NCBI RefSeq assembly: GCF_900113275.1
Contig: NZ_FOOU01000001.1
Coordinates: 124,001-188,000, forward strand
Length of the DNA: 64,000 bases
Source: Neptunomonas qingdaonensis
Lineage (GTDB): Bacteria > Pseudomonadota > Gammaproteobacteria > Pseudomonadales > Balneatricaceae
Direction: 5' to 3'
Shown: in pieces, positions 27,214 to 36,085 of the stretch
Position numbering within the stretch: position 1 is the stretch's first letter
Layout: the number at the start of each line of letters is the position of its first letter
Program-made: the position numbers and the translations under genes
The notes under the pieces: model-generated
What the model was told of the DNA's origin: nothing
The model's database searches: none
The model's input: only the letters and a program-made list of their open reading frames with translations

Positions 27214-27480
27214 TTACCTCAATTGGCTGTCTTTGCTGCCGCGTCGGTTATAGCTACTGAGGTTCGCTTGCTGTTTGTCGAGCGCTGTCTGGCAGCGGAC
27301 ACATAATCGCACGCCGGGCACAGCCTTGCGTCGGGCTTCTGGGATGAAGGCTTCACATTCCTCGCAATGCGTTAAACTATCGCCGATAGGTAACCGACTG
27401 CGAGCCAGTGCTATCGCATCTTCTACACTGGCATCAATTTGATCTTGAACCGCCCCGTCCCGGGACCAGCCACCCGCCAT
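27214..27480 (-). CDS. DksA/TraR-type zinc-finger protein (YbiI-like)
   Basis: An 88-residue protein with a four-cysteine zinc finger: CEEC (about 39-42) and CVRC (about 60-63), in the order HCEECEAFIPEARRKAVPG then VRLCVRCQ, the DksA/TraR consensus. The N-terminal half (about 8-32) is a short acidic helix in place of the long coiled coil of DksA. Small members such as YbiI are thought to bind RNA polymerase in the secondary channel, but the function is unproven. It is transcribed alone. Confidence 0.85.
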   Translation of the reverse strand: MAGGWSRDGAVQDQIDASVEDAIALARSRLPIGDSLTHCEECEAFIPEARRKAVPGVRLCVRCQTALDKQQANLSSYNRRGSKDSQLR

Positions 27481-27737
27481 GATTCGCTCCTGTATTTATT
27501 CTTGACTGGATTGATAAGGAAGGCACAACTATCTATAACAATAGTGTCAAAGCTATACAACCGATTAAAGCGCTAGCCCAGCGTAGTCTGAATCTGGAAA
27601 AAGCAATCTGTAGGTAAGCTACGGGATTGATTATTAAATGCCGGTGTCGTTTATGTTGAACATCTGAGGTTTAACGTACTCTTAAAGGAATAGGTGAATA
27701 AACAATTTCTGCTTGGCGCAAATTAAGGCATGCTGCG

Positions 27738-28661
27738 TTGGCAACAGACAAAGACTGGGGTAAAAAAAGATTGAATCACATCACACTACTTGATGGGGGC
27801 ATGGGACAGGAGCTTTTACGCAGAAGCTCGCGTAAAACTACCCCTCTTTGGTCTGCCGATATTATGTTGAATGAGCCAATGCTGGTGCGAGACTTACATC
27901 TCGATTTTATTCAGAGTGGTGCTCGTGTTATCACACTCAATACCTATACCGCGACGCCACAGCGTCTGGCACGGGAAAATGAGCTGGCTCAATTGGAGAC
28001 GCTTCACAAGTCTGCTATGGAGGCTGCCTTAGGTGCCATTGAGCTGGCCGAACGCGATGATGTTGCCATAGCGGGGTGTTTGCCGCCGCTGGTTGCCAGT
28101 TATCGGCCCGATGTATCGCTATCGTTCGAGGCTTCACTGGACGCTTACCGTCGGCTTGTTGAGTTGCAATCTCCCGCCAGTGATTTTTTCTTGTGCGAAA
28201 CGATGGCCTCCATAAATGAGGCACGTGCAGCCTGCACAGCGGCAATGGAAAGTGGCAAGCCCGTATGGGTGGCGCTGACTATTAGTGACTTCCATCCGGG
28301 GCTGTTACGCAGTGGTGAATCGCTGCATGAAGCCTTGCAAGTACTCGCTTCTTTGGGGGCTGAAGCAACCCTGTTAAATTGCAGCCACCCTGAGGCTATT
28401 AATGGTTGCTGGCCGCAGATACGTAGTATGGGTAACAAGGTTGGGGCTTATGCCAATGGTTTTGTTTCGGTAGGGCCTTTGCTGCCGGGTGGCACTGTTG
28501 AGCAGTTAGAGGTACGTCAAGACTTGAGTCCAACACAATACGCAGAATATGCTATGGGCTGGGTAAGAGAGGGGGCCTCGATTATTGGAGGCTGCTGCGA
28601 GATTGGCCCGGCACATATAAAAGTGTTGCACGAAAGATTGTGCCAAGAAGGCTTTCTCTAA
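27738..28661 (+). CDS. Homocysteine S-methyltransferase family protein
   Basis: A TIM-barrel enzyme of about 300 residues that transfers a methyl group to homocysteine, typically from S-methylmethionine or betaine-like donors. The N-terminal LLDGGMGQELLRR (about 17-29) and the zinc-binding cysteines LLNCSHPEA (about 211-219) and IIGGCCEIG (about 277-285) are all present. No ATG precedes the conserved start. Candidate starts are TTG 27738 and TTG 27771; the latter follows GGGG and gives a start typical of the family. The gene directly precedes ilvD, with a 63-base gap, suggesting cotranscription. Confidence 0.8.
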   Translation: MATDKDWGKKRLNHITLLDGGMGQELLRRSSRKTTPLWSADIMLNEPMLVRDLHLDFIQSGARVITLNTYTATPQRLARENELAQLETLHKSAMEAALGAIELAERDDVAIAGCLPPLVASYRPDVSLSFEASLDAYRRLVELQSPASDFFLCETMASINEARAACTAAMESGKPVWVALTISDFHPGLLRSGESLHEALQVLASLGAEATLLNCSHPEAINGCWPQIRSMGNKVGAYANGFVSVGPLLPGGTVEQLEVRQDLSPTQYAEYAMGWVREGASIIGGCCEIGPAHIKVLHERLCQEGFL

Positions 28662-28724
28662 ATTGTTTATTTGCTTGTACAATTTTATTGTGCATTTTTT
28701 GAAGCTGACAAAGAAGATAAAAAT

Positions 28725-30404
28725 ATGAGTACGGATAAACTGCGCAAATATTCAAAAAAAATCGTAGATGGTGCAGCTCAGGCTCCTAGTCGCGCTATGT
28801 TAAGGGCGGTAGGATTTGGCGACGCAGATTTCAAAAAACCGCAGGTGGGTATTGCCTCAACCTGGTCAATGGTCACGCCATGCAACATGCACATTAACAC
28901 CCTTGCAGAAGAGGTGGGCAAGGGCGTCGATAGCGCCGGTGCTAAAAGCGTGATTTATAACACCATTACCATCTCTGACGGTATCTCCATGGGCACCGAA
29001 GGCATGAAGTATTCTTTGGTTTCACGTGAAGTTATTTGTGATTCTATAGAGGCGGTATCGGCCGGCATGGGACATGATGGCATTATTGCTATTGGTGGCT
29101 GCGATAAAAATATGCCCGGATGTTTGATGGGGCTGGCACGCTTGAATCGGCCTTCTATCTTTATTTATGGCGGGACGATTTTACCGGGCGAAAACCACAC
29201 AGATATTGTGTCAGTATTTGAAGCGGTAGGTGGTTATGCCAGCGGCAATATTCCCATCACTCAGTTGGAGCATATTGAAAAAACGGCGATCCCCGGGCCG
29301 GGCTCTTGCGGCGGCATGTATACGGCAAATACCTTAGCCTCGGCGATTGAAGCGTTGGGCATGAGTATGCCGAACAGCTCTGCGCAAAATGCGGTTTCAG
29401 ATAGCAAAAAACAAGACTGTGTCGATGCAGGGAAAGCCATTGTTTACTTGCTCGAACATGACATTAAGCCCTCTGATATTATGACCAAAAAGGCATTTGA
29501 GAATGCTATTACGCTGACCATTACGCTAGGTGGATCTACCAATGCCGTGCTGCATTTAATTGCGATGGCCGACGCCGTAGGGGTGGAAGTGACATTGGAT
29601 GATTTTGTGCGCATTGGTGAAAAAACACCGGTGATTGCCGACTTGCGTCCAAGTGGTCAATATTTGATGTCTGAATTAATTGCAATCGGTGGCATTCAGC
29701 CTCTGATGAAGCGTTTGTTAGATGCAGGCATGCTGCACGGCGATTGCATGACAGTCACCGGCAAAACCATGGCCGAAAATTTGGCCGGGGTAGCTGATTA
29801 TCCTGAAGGGCAGACTATTATTTTACCTTTTGATAAGCCAATCAAAAAAGACAGTCATTTGGTGATACTCAGCGGTAATTTAGCGCCTGAAGGCGCCGTT
29901 TCAAAAATCACCGGCAAAGAGGGTTTAAACTTTACCGGCATGGCTAAAGTGTATGACTCAGAAGAGCAAGGTTTTGCCGCTATTATTGATGGCCAGGTGG
30001 TCGCCGGTGACGTAGTTGTGATTCGCTACGAAGGTCCGAGAGGCGGCCCTGGCATGCGGGAAATGTTGAGCCCCACCTCGGCAATTATGGGCAAAGGCTT
30101 AGGTAATGATGTGGCGCTTATCACCGATGGTCGCTTTTCAGGCGGCAGCAGGGGCTTTGTGGTCGGCCATATCACGCCTGAAGCATATGAGGGCGGTGCC
30201 ATCGCGCTGATAGAAAATGGTGATAGCATTACCATTGACGCGCAAAAACGTGAGATCACGCTCAATATCAACGATGAAGAAATGGCCAGGAGAAAGCAGA
30301 ACTGGCAACAGCCTGCACCAAAATATACCAGAGGACTGCTGGCAAAATATGCGAGAACAGTAAGCTCTGCTTCTACCGGAGCCGTGACTGATAAGCCTGA
30401 TTGA
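28725..30404 (+). CDS. ilvD: Dihydroxy-acid dehydratase
   Basis: A 559-residue iron-sulfur enzyme of branched-chain amino-acid and pantothenate synthesis that dehydrates 2,3-dihydroxy-isovalerate and its homologue. Cluster cysteines are visible in TPCNMH (about 50), [10 protein letters not shown] (about 118-127) and [14 protein letters not shown] (about 186-199). I chose ATG 28725 because the family begins near [10 protein letters not shown]; an open frame continues upstream to 28671 but has no similarity. A 12-bp hairpin follows the stop. Confidence 0.95.
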   Translation: MSTDKLRKYSKKIVDGAAQAPSRAMLRAVGFGDADFKKPQVGIASTWSMVTPCNMHINTLAEEVGKGVDSAGAKSVIYNTITISDGISMGTEGMKYSLVSREVICDSIEAVSAGMGHDGIIAIGGCDKNMPGCLMGLARLNRPSIFIYGGTILPGENHTDIVSVFEAVGGYASGNIPITQLEHIEKTAIPGPGSCGGMYTANTLASAIEALGMSMPNSSAQNAVSDSKKQDCVDAGKAIVYLLEHDIKPSDIMTKKAFENAITLTITLGGSTNAVLHLIAMADAVGVEVTLDDFVRIGEKTPVIADLRPSGQYLMSELIAIGGIQPLMKRLLDAGMLHGDCMTVTGKTMAENLAGVADYPEGQTIILPFDKPIKKDSHLVILSGNLAPEGAVSKITGKEGLNFTGMAKVYDSEEQGFAAIIDGQVVAGDVVVIRYEGPRGGPGMREMLSPTSAIMGKGLGNDVALITDGRFSGGSRGFVVGHITPEAYEGGAIALIENGDSITIDAQKREITLNINDEEMARRKQNWQQPAPKYTRGLLAKYARTVSSASTGAVTDKPD

Positions 30405-30410
30405 CCGTTT

Positions 30411-30441
30411 TCCTCCACTAGATCAAGAGTCTGGTGGAGGA
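30411..30441 (+). terminator. Hairpin after ilvD
   Basis: TCCTCCACTAGA pairs with TCTGGTGGAGGA (one wobble) around a seven-base loop. No good T-tract follows, so it may protect the mRNA end or terminate only partially. Confidence 0.55.
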
Positions 30442-30471
30442 TTGTATATAAGTAAGGAGTTCAGACAGACG

Positions 30472-30615
30472 AGCAACAATAGCTTTGATACTAAGCGAGA
30501 TATTGAAGCTTTATGTGCCTGGGATGCTAAAACGCCGTCCCAGCAACAAGTTGCATTTACACCAGCACGAGTGGTACTACACGATTTTTGTGATGATCTG
30601 GCCTCTCTCTCGTAG
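30472..30615 (+). pseudogene. Remnant of an aconitase-family gene (N-terminal segment)
   Basis: A 47-codon open frame ending at TAG 30613-30615 reads DIEALCAWDAK, then QQQVAFTPARVVLHDF. Aconitate hydratase and AcnD proteins carry (D/E)IEALLAWDPK...[29 protein letters not shown] at this place. After HDF the match is lost. No start codon or active-site residues are present, so this is a decayed fragment, probably left by a deletion. A functional copy would have to be elsewhere. Confidence 0.6.
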
Positions 30616-30842
30616 CGCTCTTCTCCTTAACCCTTTATAACACCTGTATCTGGGGTATCCCGTAAAAAGCTTATCGGATTTTGTGTGTCGCCGTTAAAAC
30701 CCAGTACCAAGGAACTAGTTTTTGCGCGCCAAAGTACACTTTTTGAATTGTTTTGTCTGGGTCATTATTTAAGCAAGAGTGAGACACTATCCAGTTTCAA
30801 TCCGATATGTGTGTCGTGCTAACAAAAATGTGGGTGAATCTA
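30616..30842. promoter_or_regulatory. Probable promoter region of the cytochrome c550 operon
   Basis: This gap between the aconitase remnant and pedF has CAGTACCAAGGAACTAGTTTTTGC near 30703-30727. It loosely resembles the ACTA...TAGTTTTT arrangement upstream of the aldehyde dehydrogenase at 37326. I see no other gene. Confidence 0.35.
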
Positions 30843-31286
30843 ATGTTCCTGAAAAATAAACTATTACTATCGACAGCTGCACTGGTATTTTGTGCGGGTC
30901 TTTCAACGCAAGCGATGGCGCATGGAGATGTGACACCTCAGGGTGTTGATACAGAAGGATTGGAACCATTGGGCGAAGAATGGCTTGATGAAAACCCTTA
31001 CCGCCCACCTTATGAAAAGAATGCTGAAGCTATCAAAATTGGCTTCTCTGCCTATACCCAGAACTGTGCGCGTTGTCATGGGTTGGAGGGTATTTCAGGG
31101 GGTATCGCGCCTGATTTACGTATGCTGGAAGCCGGCTTGGAAGGCGATGAGTGGTACCAGTATCGTGTCGTTAATGGGGCCGTACGTGATGGTGCTGTGT
31201 ATATGCCCGCAATGGCAGACTACCTGAGCCAGGAAGCGCTATGGGCGATCCGTACCTGGTTGGAGTCGGTCAGTGTTGAGGAATAA
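30843..31286 (+). CDS. pedF: Periplasmic cytochrome c550, PedF/ExaB-type
   Basis: A 147-residue exported cytochrome. The signal peptide ends at LSTQAMA (about 22). The single heme site NCARCHG places C75, C78 and H79, and a distal Met is available in VYMPAM. It accepts electrons from PQQ alcohol dehydrogenase and passes them toward a terminal oxidase. I chose ATG 30843 because it gives a normal signal peptide; ATG 30807 would add 12 non-hydrophobic residues. It begins a rightward operon whose next three genes are all quinoprotein-associated. Confidence 0.88.
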   Translation: MFLKNKLLLSTAALVFCAGLSTQAMAHGDVTPQGVDTEGLEPLGEEWLDENPYRPPYEKNAEAIKIGFSAYTQNCARCHGLEGISGGIAPDLRMLEAGLEGDEWYQYRVVNGAVRDGAVYMPAMADYLSQEALWAIRTWLESVSVEE

Positions 31287-32187
31287 GCTCTGCGCTTTCC
31301 TGATAAGTATCTGTCTGGGATTCTCCGGGCAGATACATGCCCGTGCTTACGATGATGTGATTGCCTCAGGGCACCTCGTTGTTGGCGTTTATCATGACTT
31401 CCCTCCTTATTCGTATCTTGTCGAAGAGCAGCCCAAAGGCGTTGATGTAGAGCTTGGCGCAGCCATTGCTGCCGAGTTCAATCTTGAGCTGAAGTTGCAC
31501 TGGATTACCCCGGACGAAAATCTGGAAGATGATCTGCGCAATAATGTCTGGAAAGGGCATTATCTGGACAAGGATGCAGAAAACCCACTGGCGATGAAGA
31601 AAGTCGCTGATGTGATGATGCGCGTTCCTTATGACCGTGAGTTTGCTTACCGGCAGGATATGCAAACAGGCGAAATGGTGAATGAACAGGTCGTGATGTT
31701 CGGCCCTTATCAGCGTGAATCATGGCGGGTAGCTTTTGACGCAGAAAAAATCGATGCAGTAAAAACTATGGCGGTTTTTCAGTACTACCCGATTGGCGTT
31801 GAGATCGATAGTTTGCCGGATTTTTATCTGACCTCTGCTTTTCAGGGGCGCATGCGTAAAAATGTGCATCACTATACAAACCCCGGTAAAGCCTTTGCTG
31901 CTATGCAAACGGGTGAGGTAGACGCGGTAATGGCGATGCGCTCTGAGATAGATGATCTGTTATTTACAGCGAATGAACCGCGTTATCAGGTGGCTGAAAA
32001 TGGTTTTCCGTCGATAGGTAAGCAGAAGTGGGATGTCGGTATGGCAGTGAAAAGCAGCTATCGACAACTAGGCTACGCGGTGGAAGAGGTGGTGGAAAAA
32101 ATGGTGCGTTCCGGTGAAATGGAGTCGCTGTTTAGTCGTTACGGTTTAACCTATGAGTTGCCGGAGCTTTATAACGTTCCACAATAA
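31273..32187 (+). CDS. Quinoprotein dehydrogenase-associated periplasmic binding protein (XoxJ/MxaJ-like)
   Basis: A 304-residue protein with a signal peptide (to about HARA, residue 24) and the family 3 solute-binding fold: GHLVVGVYHDFPPYSYL (about 33-49), GVDVELGAAIAAEF (about 56-69) and the C-terminal lobe with EVDAVMAMRSEIDDLL. Relatives in methanol oxidisers (MxaJ, XoxJ) are thought to help mature or activate the PQQ enzyme rather than feed an ABC transporter. It starts with GTG at 31273, 14 bases inside pedF, with GGAG upstream, so translation is coupled. No dedicated permease follows. Confidence 0.85.
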   Translation: MLRNKLCAFLISICLGFSGQIHARAYDDVIASGHLVVGVYHDFPPYSYLVEEQPKGVDVELGAAIAAEFNLELKLHWITPDENLEDDLRNNVWKGHYLDKDAENPLAMKKVADVMMRVPYDREFAYRQDMQTGEMVNEQVVMFGPYQRESWRVAFDAEKIDAVKTMAVFQYYPIGVEIDSLPDFYLTSAFQGRMRKNVHHYTNPGKAFAAMQTGEVDAVMAMRSEIDDLLFTANEPRYQVAENGFPSIGKQKWDVGMAVKSSYRQLGYAVEEVVEKMVRSGEMESLFSRYGLTYELPELYNVPQ

Positions 32188-32227
32188 CCCTTTCAAAAAG
32201 CGCAAAAAGTATTTAAAGGAGACTCGG

Positions 32228-33001
32228 ATGCAGACTATAAAAGCCGCTATGTGGCGTATGTTGATAGTGCTTGGTCTGCTATTCAGTCCGTTAGTTGTGG
32301 CGTCGGATGATCCTCTGAAATCTCCGATGTGGGATTATCTGAGAAATGTATTTTTAGGTGATGCGCCTTATCAGTTTGATGATCGCGTTGTCGTTTCGGT
32401 TCCTCCTTTTGCAGAAGATCCCACACAAGTACCGGTCACTGTGGATACCACTGCGTTATCTGAAAAAATCGAAAAAATTGTAGTCTGGGCTGATTTAAAT
32501 CCGATTCAGCATATTTATACCTATTACCCGCTGAAACAAGTTGCGCCGAATATCTCCTTGCGAATCAAAGTTCAACAGGCCACACCGATACGTGCGGCAG
32601 TGTTAACACAACAGGGGACATGGCTGGTGGGCGGCAGCTATCTGGATGCTGCTGGTGGAGGCTGCACAACGCCAAGTGTGGCTAATGCCAGCCCTTATTG
32701 GGAAAGCCACTTAGGTGAAATCAGTGCTAAAAAAATACTCCGAGAGGATCTTGGCCGCTACAAGTTTAAGGTGATTCATCCGATGGATACCGGCTTAGTC
32801 GATGCTATTCCGGAGTTTTATCTACAGCAGCTTGAGTTGCGTGATGAAACGGGTCAGGCATTACTCAGGATGGAATTATCACAACCGGTCAGCGAGAACC
32901 CTGTGTTCTCTTTTGATCTGGCTTCTGAGCTTACTTCCAATGAGTTGTATCATTTATGGCTAAGGGATAACAACGGTAACGAGTTTGAAAAAGCGCTGTA
33001 G
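32228..33001 (+). CDS. Quinoprotein dehydrogenase-associated SoxYZ-like carrier
   Basis: A 257-residue exported protein. A signal peptide runs to about residue 25 (LFSPLVVA). Residues 30-140 resemble SoxY, ending with the carrier loop AAGGGCTTPS, whose single cysteine corresponds to the thiol arm of SoxY. The C-terminal half (about 150-257) is SoxZ-like. In thiosulfate oxidation this cysteine carries sulfur intermediates; in PQQ loci the cargo is unknown. ATG 32228 follows AAAGGAG. It precedes the metallo-hydrolase, the usual partner, by 6 bases. Confidence 0.87.
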   Translation: MQTIKAAMWRMLIVLGLLFSPLVVASDDPLKSPMWDYLRNVFLGDAPYQFDDRVVVSVPPFAEDPTQVPVTVDTTALSEKIEKIVVWADLNPIQHIYTYYPLKQVAPNISLRIKVQQATPIRAAVLTQQGTWLVGGSYLDAAGGGCTTPSVANASPYWESHLGEISAKKILREDLGRYKFKVIHPMDTGLVDAIPEFYLQQLELRDETGQALLRMELSQPVSENPVFSFDLASELTSNELYHLWLRDNNGNEFEKAL

Positions 33002-33007
33002 GAGCAG

Positions 33008-33946
33008 ATGATGTACATAATGCGATTCGTTTTTTTCACTCTCCTGATAAGTACATCCTATAGTGCTTTAGCGGCAAAACTGGAATATCAACTTATCCCT
33101 GAAAAGATTGCAGAAGATACCTGGTTGCTACAAGGAGAGTTGCAAGACTTTACGCGTGAAAATGGCGGTAACATCGTCAATACCGCCTTTATCGTTACAG
33201 AAGAGGGGGTGGTTGTTTTTGATACAGGGCCATCGAAACGCTATGGCGAAGCATTGCGCGAAGCGATCCGTTCAGTGACAGATAAAGCGGTTATTCATGT
33301 GTTTAACAGCCATCATCACCCGGATCACTTTCTGGGAAATCAGGCGTTTACCGAGGCAAAAATCTGGGCGCTTCCTGAAACGGGCAAGCTGATTGCGCAG
33401 CATGGTAATGCCTTTGCTGAGAATATGTATCGATTGGTAGGTGACTGGATGCGATCAACTGAAGTGCAGCTACCGACTCAGCCACTCGACATCGATCAAA
33501 TGCCGCTGATGCAGGTAGGTAAACATCGCTTGCGTTTTATCGCGATGAGTGGGCATGCCGGTGCCGATCTGGCGATGCTGGACGAAGCGACGGGCGTTCT
33601 CTTTGCTTCTGATATCGTGTTTTTTCAGCGTGCGTTGACCACGCCACATACACCGGGCCTGGACGTCTGGCAGAATGATTTGGCAGAACTGGAAACCTTG
33701 TCTTTCAAGCTGATCATTCCAGGTCACGGGCCGGTGGATAAAACTGGCAAGTCTTTACAACAAATGCAGGCTTATCTGCAATGGCTGGATCAGACATTAA
33801 CGCATGCTGCTGAGCAAGGTTTGAGTATGAATGAGGCCATGGGGTTGCCTCTGGATAGTCGCTTTGAAGAGATAGCATTGGGCCGCTCAGAATTTATCCG
33901 CACGGTATTTCATCTGTATAGCCGTTATGAAGAGGCTGCCTTTTAA
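33008..33946 (+). CDS. Quinoprotein relay-system zinc metallohydrolase (MBL fold)
   Basis: A 312-residue exported protein of the metallo-beta-lactamase fold. After a short signal (to about ALAA, 23), residues about 98-107 read NSHHHPDHFLG, the dinuclear zinc motif HxHxDH. Further ligands are in GHAGADL and the C-terminal PGHGP. The group is SoxH/PqqB-like and co-occurs with the SoxYZ-like carrier and PQQ dehydrogenases. It may hydrolyse a thioester or persulfide on the carrier cysteine, which is inference. A terminator at 33991 ends the pedF operon. Confidence 0.85.
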   Translation: MMYIMRFVFFTLLISTSYSALAAKLEYQLIPEKIAEDTWLLQGELQDFTRENGGNIVNTAFIVTEEGVVVFDTGPSKRYGEALREAIRSVTDKAVIHVFNSHHHPDHFLGNQAFTEAKIWALPETGKLIAQHGNAFAENMYRLVGDWMRSTEVQLPTQPLDIDQMPLMQVGKHRLRFIAMSGHAGADLAMLDEATGVLFASDIVFFQRALTTPHTPGLDVWQNDLAELETLSFKLIIPGHGPVDKTGKSLQQMQAYLQWLDQTLTHAAEQGLSMNEAMGLPLDSRFEEIALGRSEFIRTVFHLYSRYEEAAF

Positions 33947-33990
33947 GCGCTGATATTTAGCGGTTTAGCAAAGAGCATCTGCAAGTTTTT

Positions 33991-34014
33991 GGCGCCCTGG
34001 TGGCGTCTTTTTTT
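33991..34014 (+). terminator. Rho-independent terminator of the pedF operon
   Basis: GGCGCC / GGCGTC stem with a short loop, followed by seven T. It separates the accessory operon from the dehydrogenase gene, which must have its own promoter in 34015-34180. Confidence 0.8.
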
Positions 34015-34180
34015 GCCTGTTCGAAGCAGGGAGTAGTACTAAGTGACGAGAAAAGTTGTTCTCGGGAGTAATTGTCGGAATCCTGCAAAACTTCAGAATA
34101 AGAGAGAAGATTCGGGGAGGCTTTCTCAGCTCATCCCAGAATGCCTCACAATAAAAAACGATTCCGTAAAGGAGCTAGTG
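34015..34180 (+). promoter_or_regulatory. Promoter and leader of the PQQ alcohol dehydrogenase gene
   Basis: Bounded by a terminator and the start of the dehydrogenase. It contains GAGTAGTACTAAGTGACG (34031-34048), close to motifs at 37190 and 16250, and a small dyad CGAGAA/TTCTCG at 34047-34064. AAAGGAG precedes the ATG. Confidence 0.5.
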
Positions 34181-35971
34181 ATGAACAAAACGACTTTAGG
34201 CAAAGGCTTCGCGGTCAGCACGCTCGCCGCAGCCATCTCGTTCTCTGCTGTTGTCTCGGCCGGTGTAACTGACAAAGATATTATGAATGATCAGGCAACA
34301 ACTGAGGATGTTGTCTCCAATGGTATGGGCTTACGCGGACAGCGCTATAGCTCATTGACGGCAGTTAACCCAGATACAGTCAAAGACCTTCGCCCGGTGT
34401 GGGCATTCTCGTTTGGTGGTGAAAAACAGCGTGGACAAGAATCTCAGCCTGTCGTTAAAGATGGTGTGATGTTTGTTACGGGTTCTTACTCGCGTGTTTT
34501 TGCCATCGATGTAAAAACGGGTGATGAGCTGTGGCAGTATGATGCCCGCTTACCCGATGCCATTATGCCTTGCTGTGATGTAATCAATCGCGGTGTTGCT
34601 CTGTATGGTGACCTGGTTATCTTCGGGACGCTGGACGCTAAATTGGTCGCGCTGAACAAAGACACCGGTAAAGTGGTTTGGAAAAAGAAAGTTGAAGATT
34701 ATAAAGCCGGTTACTCATTAACGGCGGCACCTATCGTCGTCAAAGGCAAAGTGATCACCGGTGTGTCCGGTGGTGAGTTTGGTGTTGTCGGTAAAGTTGA
34801 AGCCTATGATGCGCTAACAGGTCAGTTGGTGTGGACCCGTCCTACGGTTGAAGGACACATGGGTTATGTATGGAAAGATGGCAAAAAAGTTGAAAACGGT
34901 ATTTCAGGTGGCGAAGCCGGTAAAACCTGGCCTGGTGACTTATGGAAAACCGGTGGCGCAGCCACATGGTTAGGCGGCACCTACGATGCGGATGTTGATC
35001 TGTTGTTCTTCGGTACAGGTAACCCGGCACCATGGAACTCACACCTGCGCCCTGGCGACAACCTGTTCTCCTCTTCACGTCTGGGTATCGATCCTGATGA
35101 CGGAAAAATCGTTTGGCACTTCCAGACTACGCCACATGATGGTTGGGATTACGACGGTGTAAACGAATTGATACCTTTTGATTACCAGGCGGATGGGAAA
35201 ACCGTTAAAGCGGCTGGAACCGCTGACCGTAATGGTTTCTTCTATGTTTTGAATCGTGAAAACGGTGGTTTTATCCGTGGTTTCCCGTTTGTTGATAAAA
35301 TGACGTGGGCTACAGGTCTGGATGAGAATGGCCGTCCAATTTATAACGACGACTTCCGTCCGGGTAGCCCAACAGCATCTGCTGATGGTAAGCAGGGTAG
35401 TTCGGTTGCAGCAGCACCGGCATTCCTCGGCGGTAAAAACTGGATGCCGATGTCGTACAGTCAAGATACGGGTCTGTTCTACGTGCCTTCTAATGAGTGG
35501 GAAATGGATATCTGGAATGAGCCGGTATCATACAAAAAAGGCGCGGCATACTTAGGTGCAGGCTTTACGATCAAAGCGATAAATGAAGAGTACATTGGTG
35601 TATTGCGTGCGGTTGATCCTAAGACCGGAAAAGTGGTTTGGGATTACAAGAACTACTCACCACTGTGGGGTGGCACTATGGTTACCAAGGGTAACTTAGT
35701 GTTTATGGGTACGCCTGAAGGCTATCTGAAAGCCTTTAATGCTACAACCGGCGAAGAGATGTACAAGTTTAATACCGGTTCCGGCATCGTTGGTACGCCG
35801 ATCACCTGGGATATGGATGGCGAACAGTATCTTTCCGTTGTGTCCGGCTGGGGTGGTGCGGTTCCATTGTGGGGCGGTGAAGTGGCTAAACGTATCAAAG
35901 ACTTAAACCAGGGCGGTACGGTTTGGACGTTTAAGTTACCAAAGCAGAACGCCAACCTGGCAACTAATTAA
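34181..35971 (+). CDS. pedH: PQQ-dependent alcohol dehydrogenase, lanthanide-type active site (PedH/ExaF-like)
   Basis: A 596-residue periplasmic eight-bladed propeller quinoprotein oxidising primary alcohols and aldehydes, with electrons going to cytochrome c550. Signal peptide to about residue 27. Visible residues: adjacent C131-C132 disulfide pair near PQQ, metal ligands E199 (SGGEF) and N281 (GTGNPAPWN), catalytic D323 and extra D325 in GWDYDGVNE. Calcium enzymes have Ala, Ser or Thr at the 325 position. Asp there marks lanthanide-dependent XoxF, ExaF and PedH, and the numbering equals that of P. putida PedH. WxxxG propeller repeats (for example [11 protein letters not shown]) complete the picture. 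ATG 34181 follows AAAGGAG; a frame open back to 34043 is not used. Confidence 0.92.
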   Translation: MNKTTLGKGFAVSTLAAAISFSAVVSAGVTDKDIMNDQATTEDVVSNGMGLRGQRYSSLTAVNPDTVKDLRPVWAFSFGGEKQRGQESQPVVKDGVMFVTGSYSRVFAIDVKTGDELWQYDARLPDAIMPCCDVINRGVALYGDLVIFGTLDAKLVALNKDTGKVVWKKKVEDYKAGYSLTAAPIVVKGKVITGVSGGEFGVVGKVEAYDALTGQLVWTRPTVEGHMGYVWKDGKKVENGISGGEAGKTWPGDLWKTGGAATWLGGTYDADVDLLFFGTGNPAPWNSHLRPGDNLFSSSRLGIDPDDGKIVWHFQTTPHDGWDYDGVNELIPFDYQADGKTVKAAGTADRNGFFYVLNRENGGFIRGFPFVDKMTWATGLDENGRPIYNDDFRPGSPTASADGKQGSSVAAAPAFLGGKNWMPMSYSQDTGLFYVPSNEWEMDIWNEPVSYKKGAAYLGAGFTIKAINEEYIGVLRAVDPKTGKVVWDYKNYSPLWGGTMVTKGNLVFMGTPEGYLKAFNATTGEEMYKFNTGSGIVGTPITWDMDGEQYLSVVSGWGGAVPLWGGEVAKRIKDLNQGGTVWTFKLPKQNANLATN

Positions 35972-36050
35972 AGGGTTCAGGGCAACCCCTTGAAAAAGGA
36001 ATCTTCAAGAAAAAGCCTTTGAAACAAGTGTATTGAAACAGGAGCCTCTC

Positions 36051-36085
36051 AAAGCCTGAATCCTTAAGGATTCAGGCTTTTTTTT
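36051..36085. terminator. Strong bidirectional terminator
   Basis: A 12-bp stem (AAGCCTGAATCC / GGATTCAGGCTT) with a four-base loop and eight T on the plus strand; the minus side also has a T-run. It serves the dehydrogenase from the left and the LysR gene from the right. Confidence 0.92.

Noticed and set aside
27520-27616. A short frame reading YNNSVKAIQPIKALAQRSLNLEKAICR, ending at TAG-like TAA
   Set aside because: No start or family could be assigned. It may be decayed coding DNA but the evidence is too thin to annotate.
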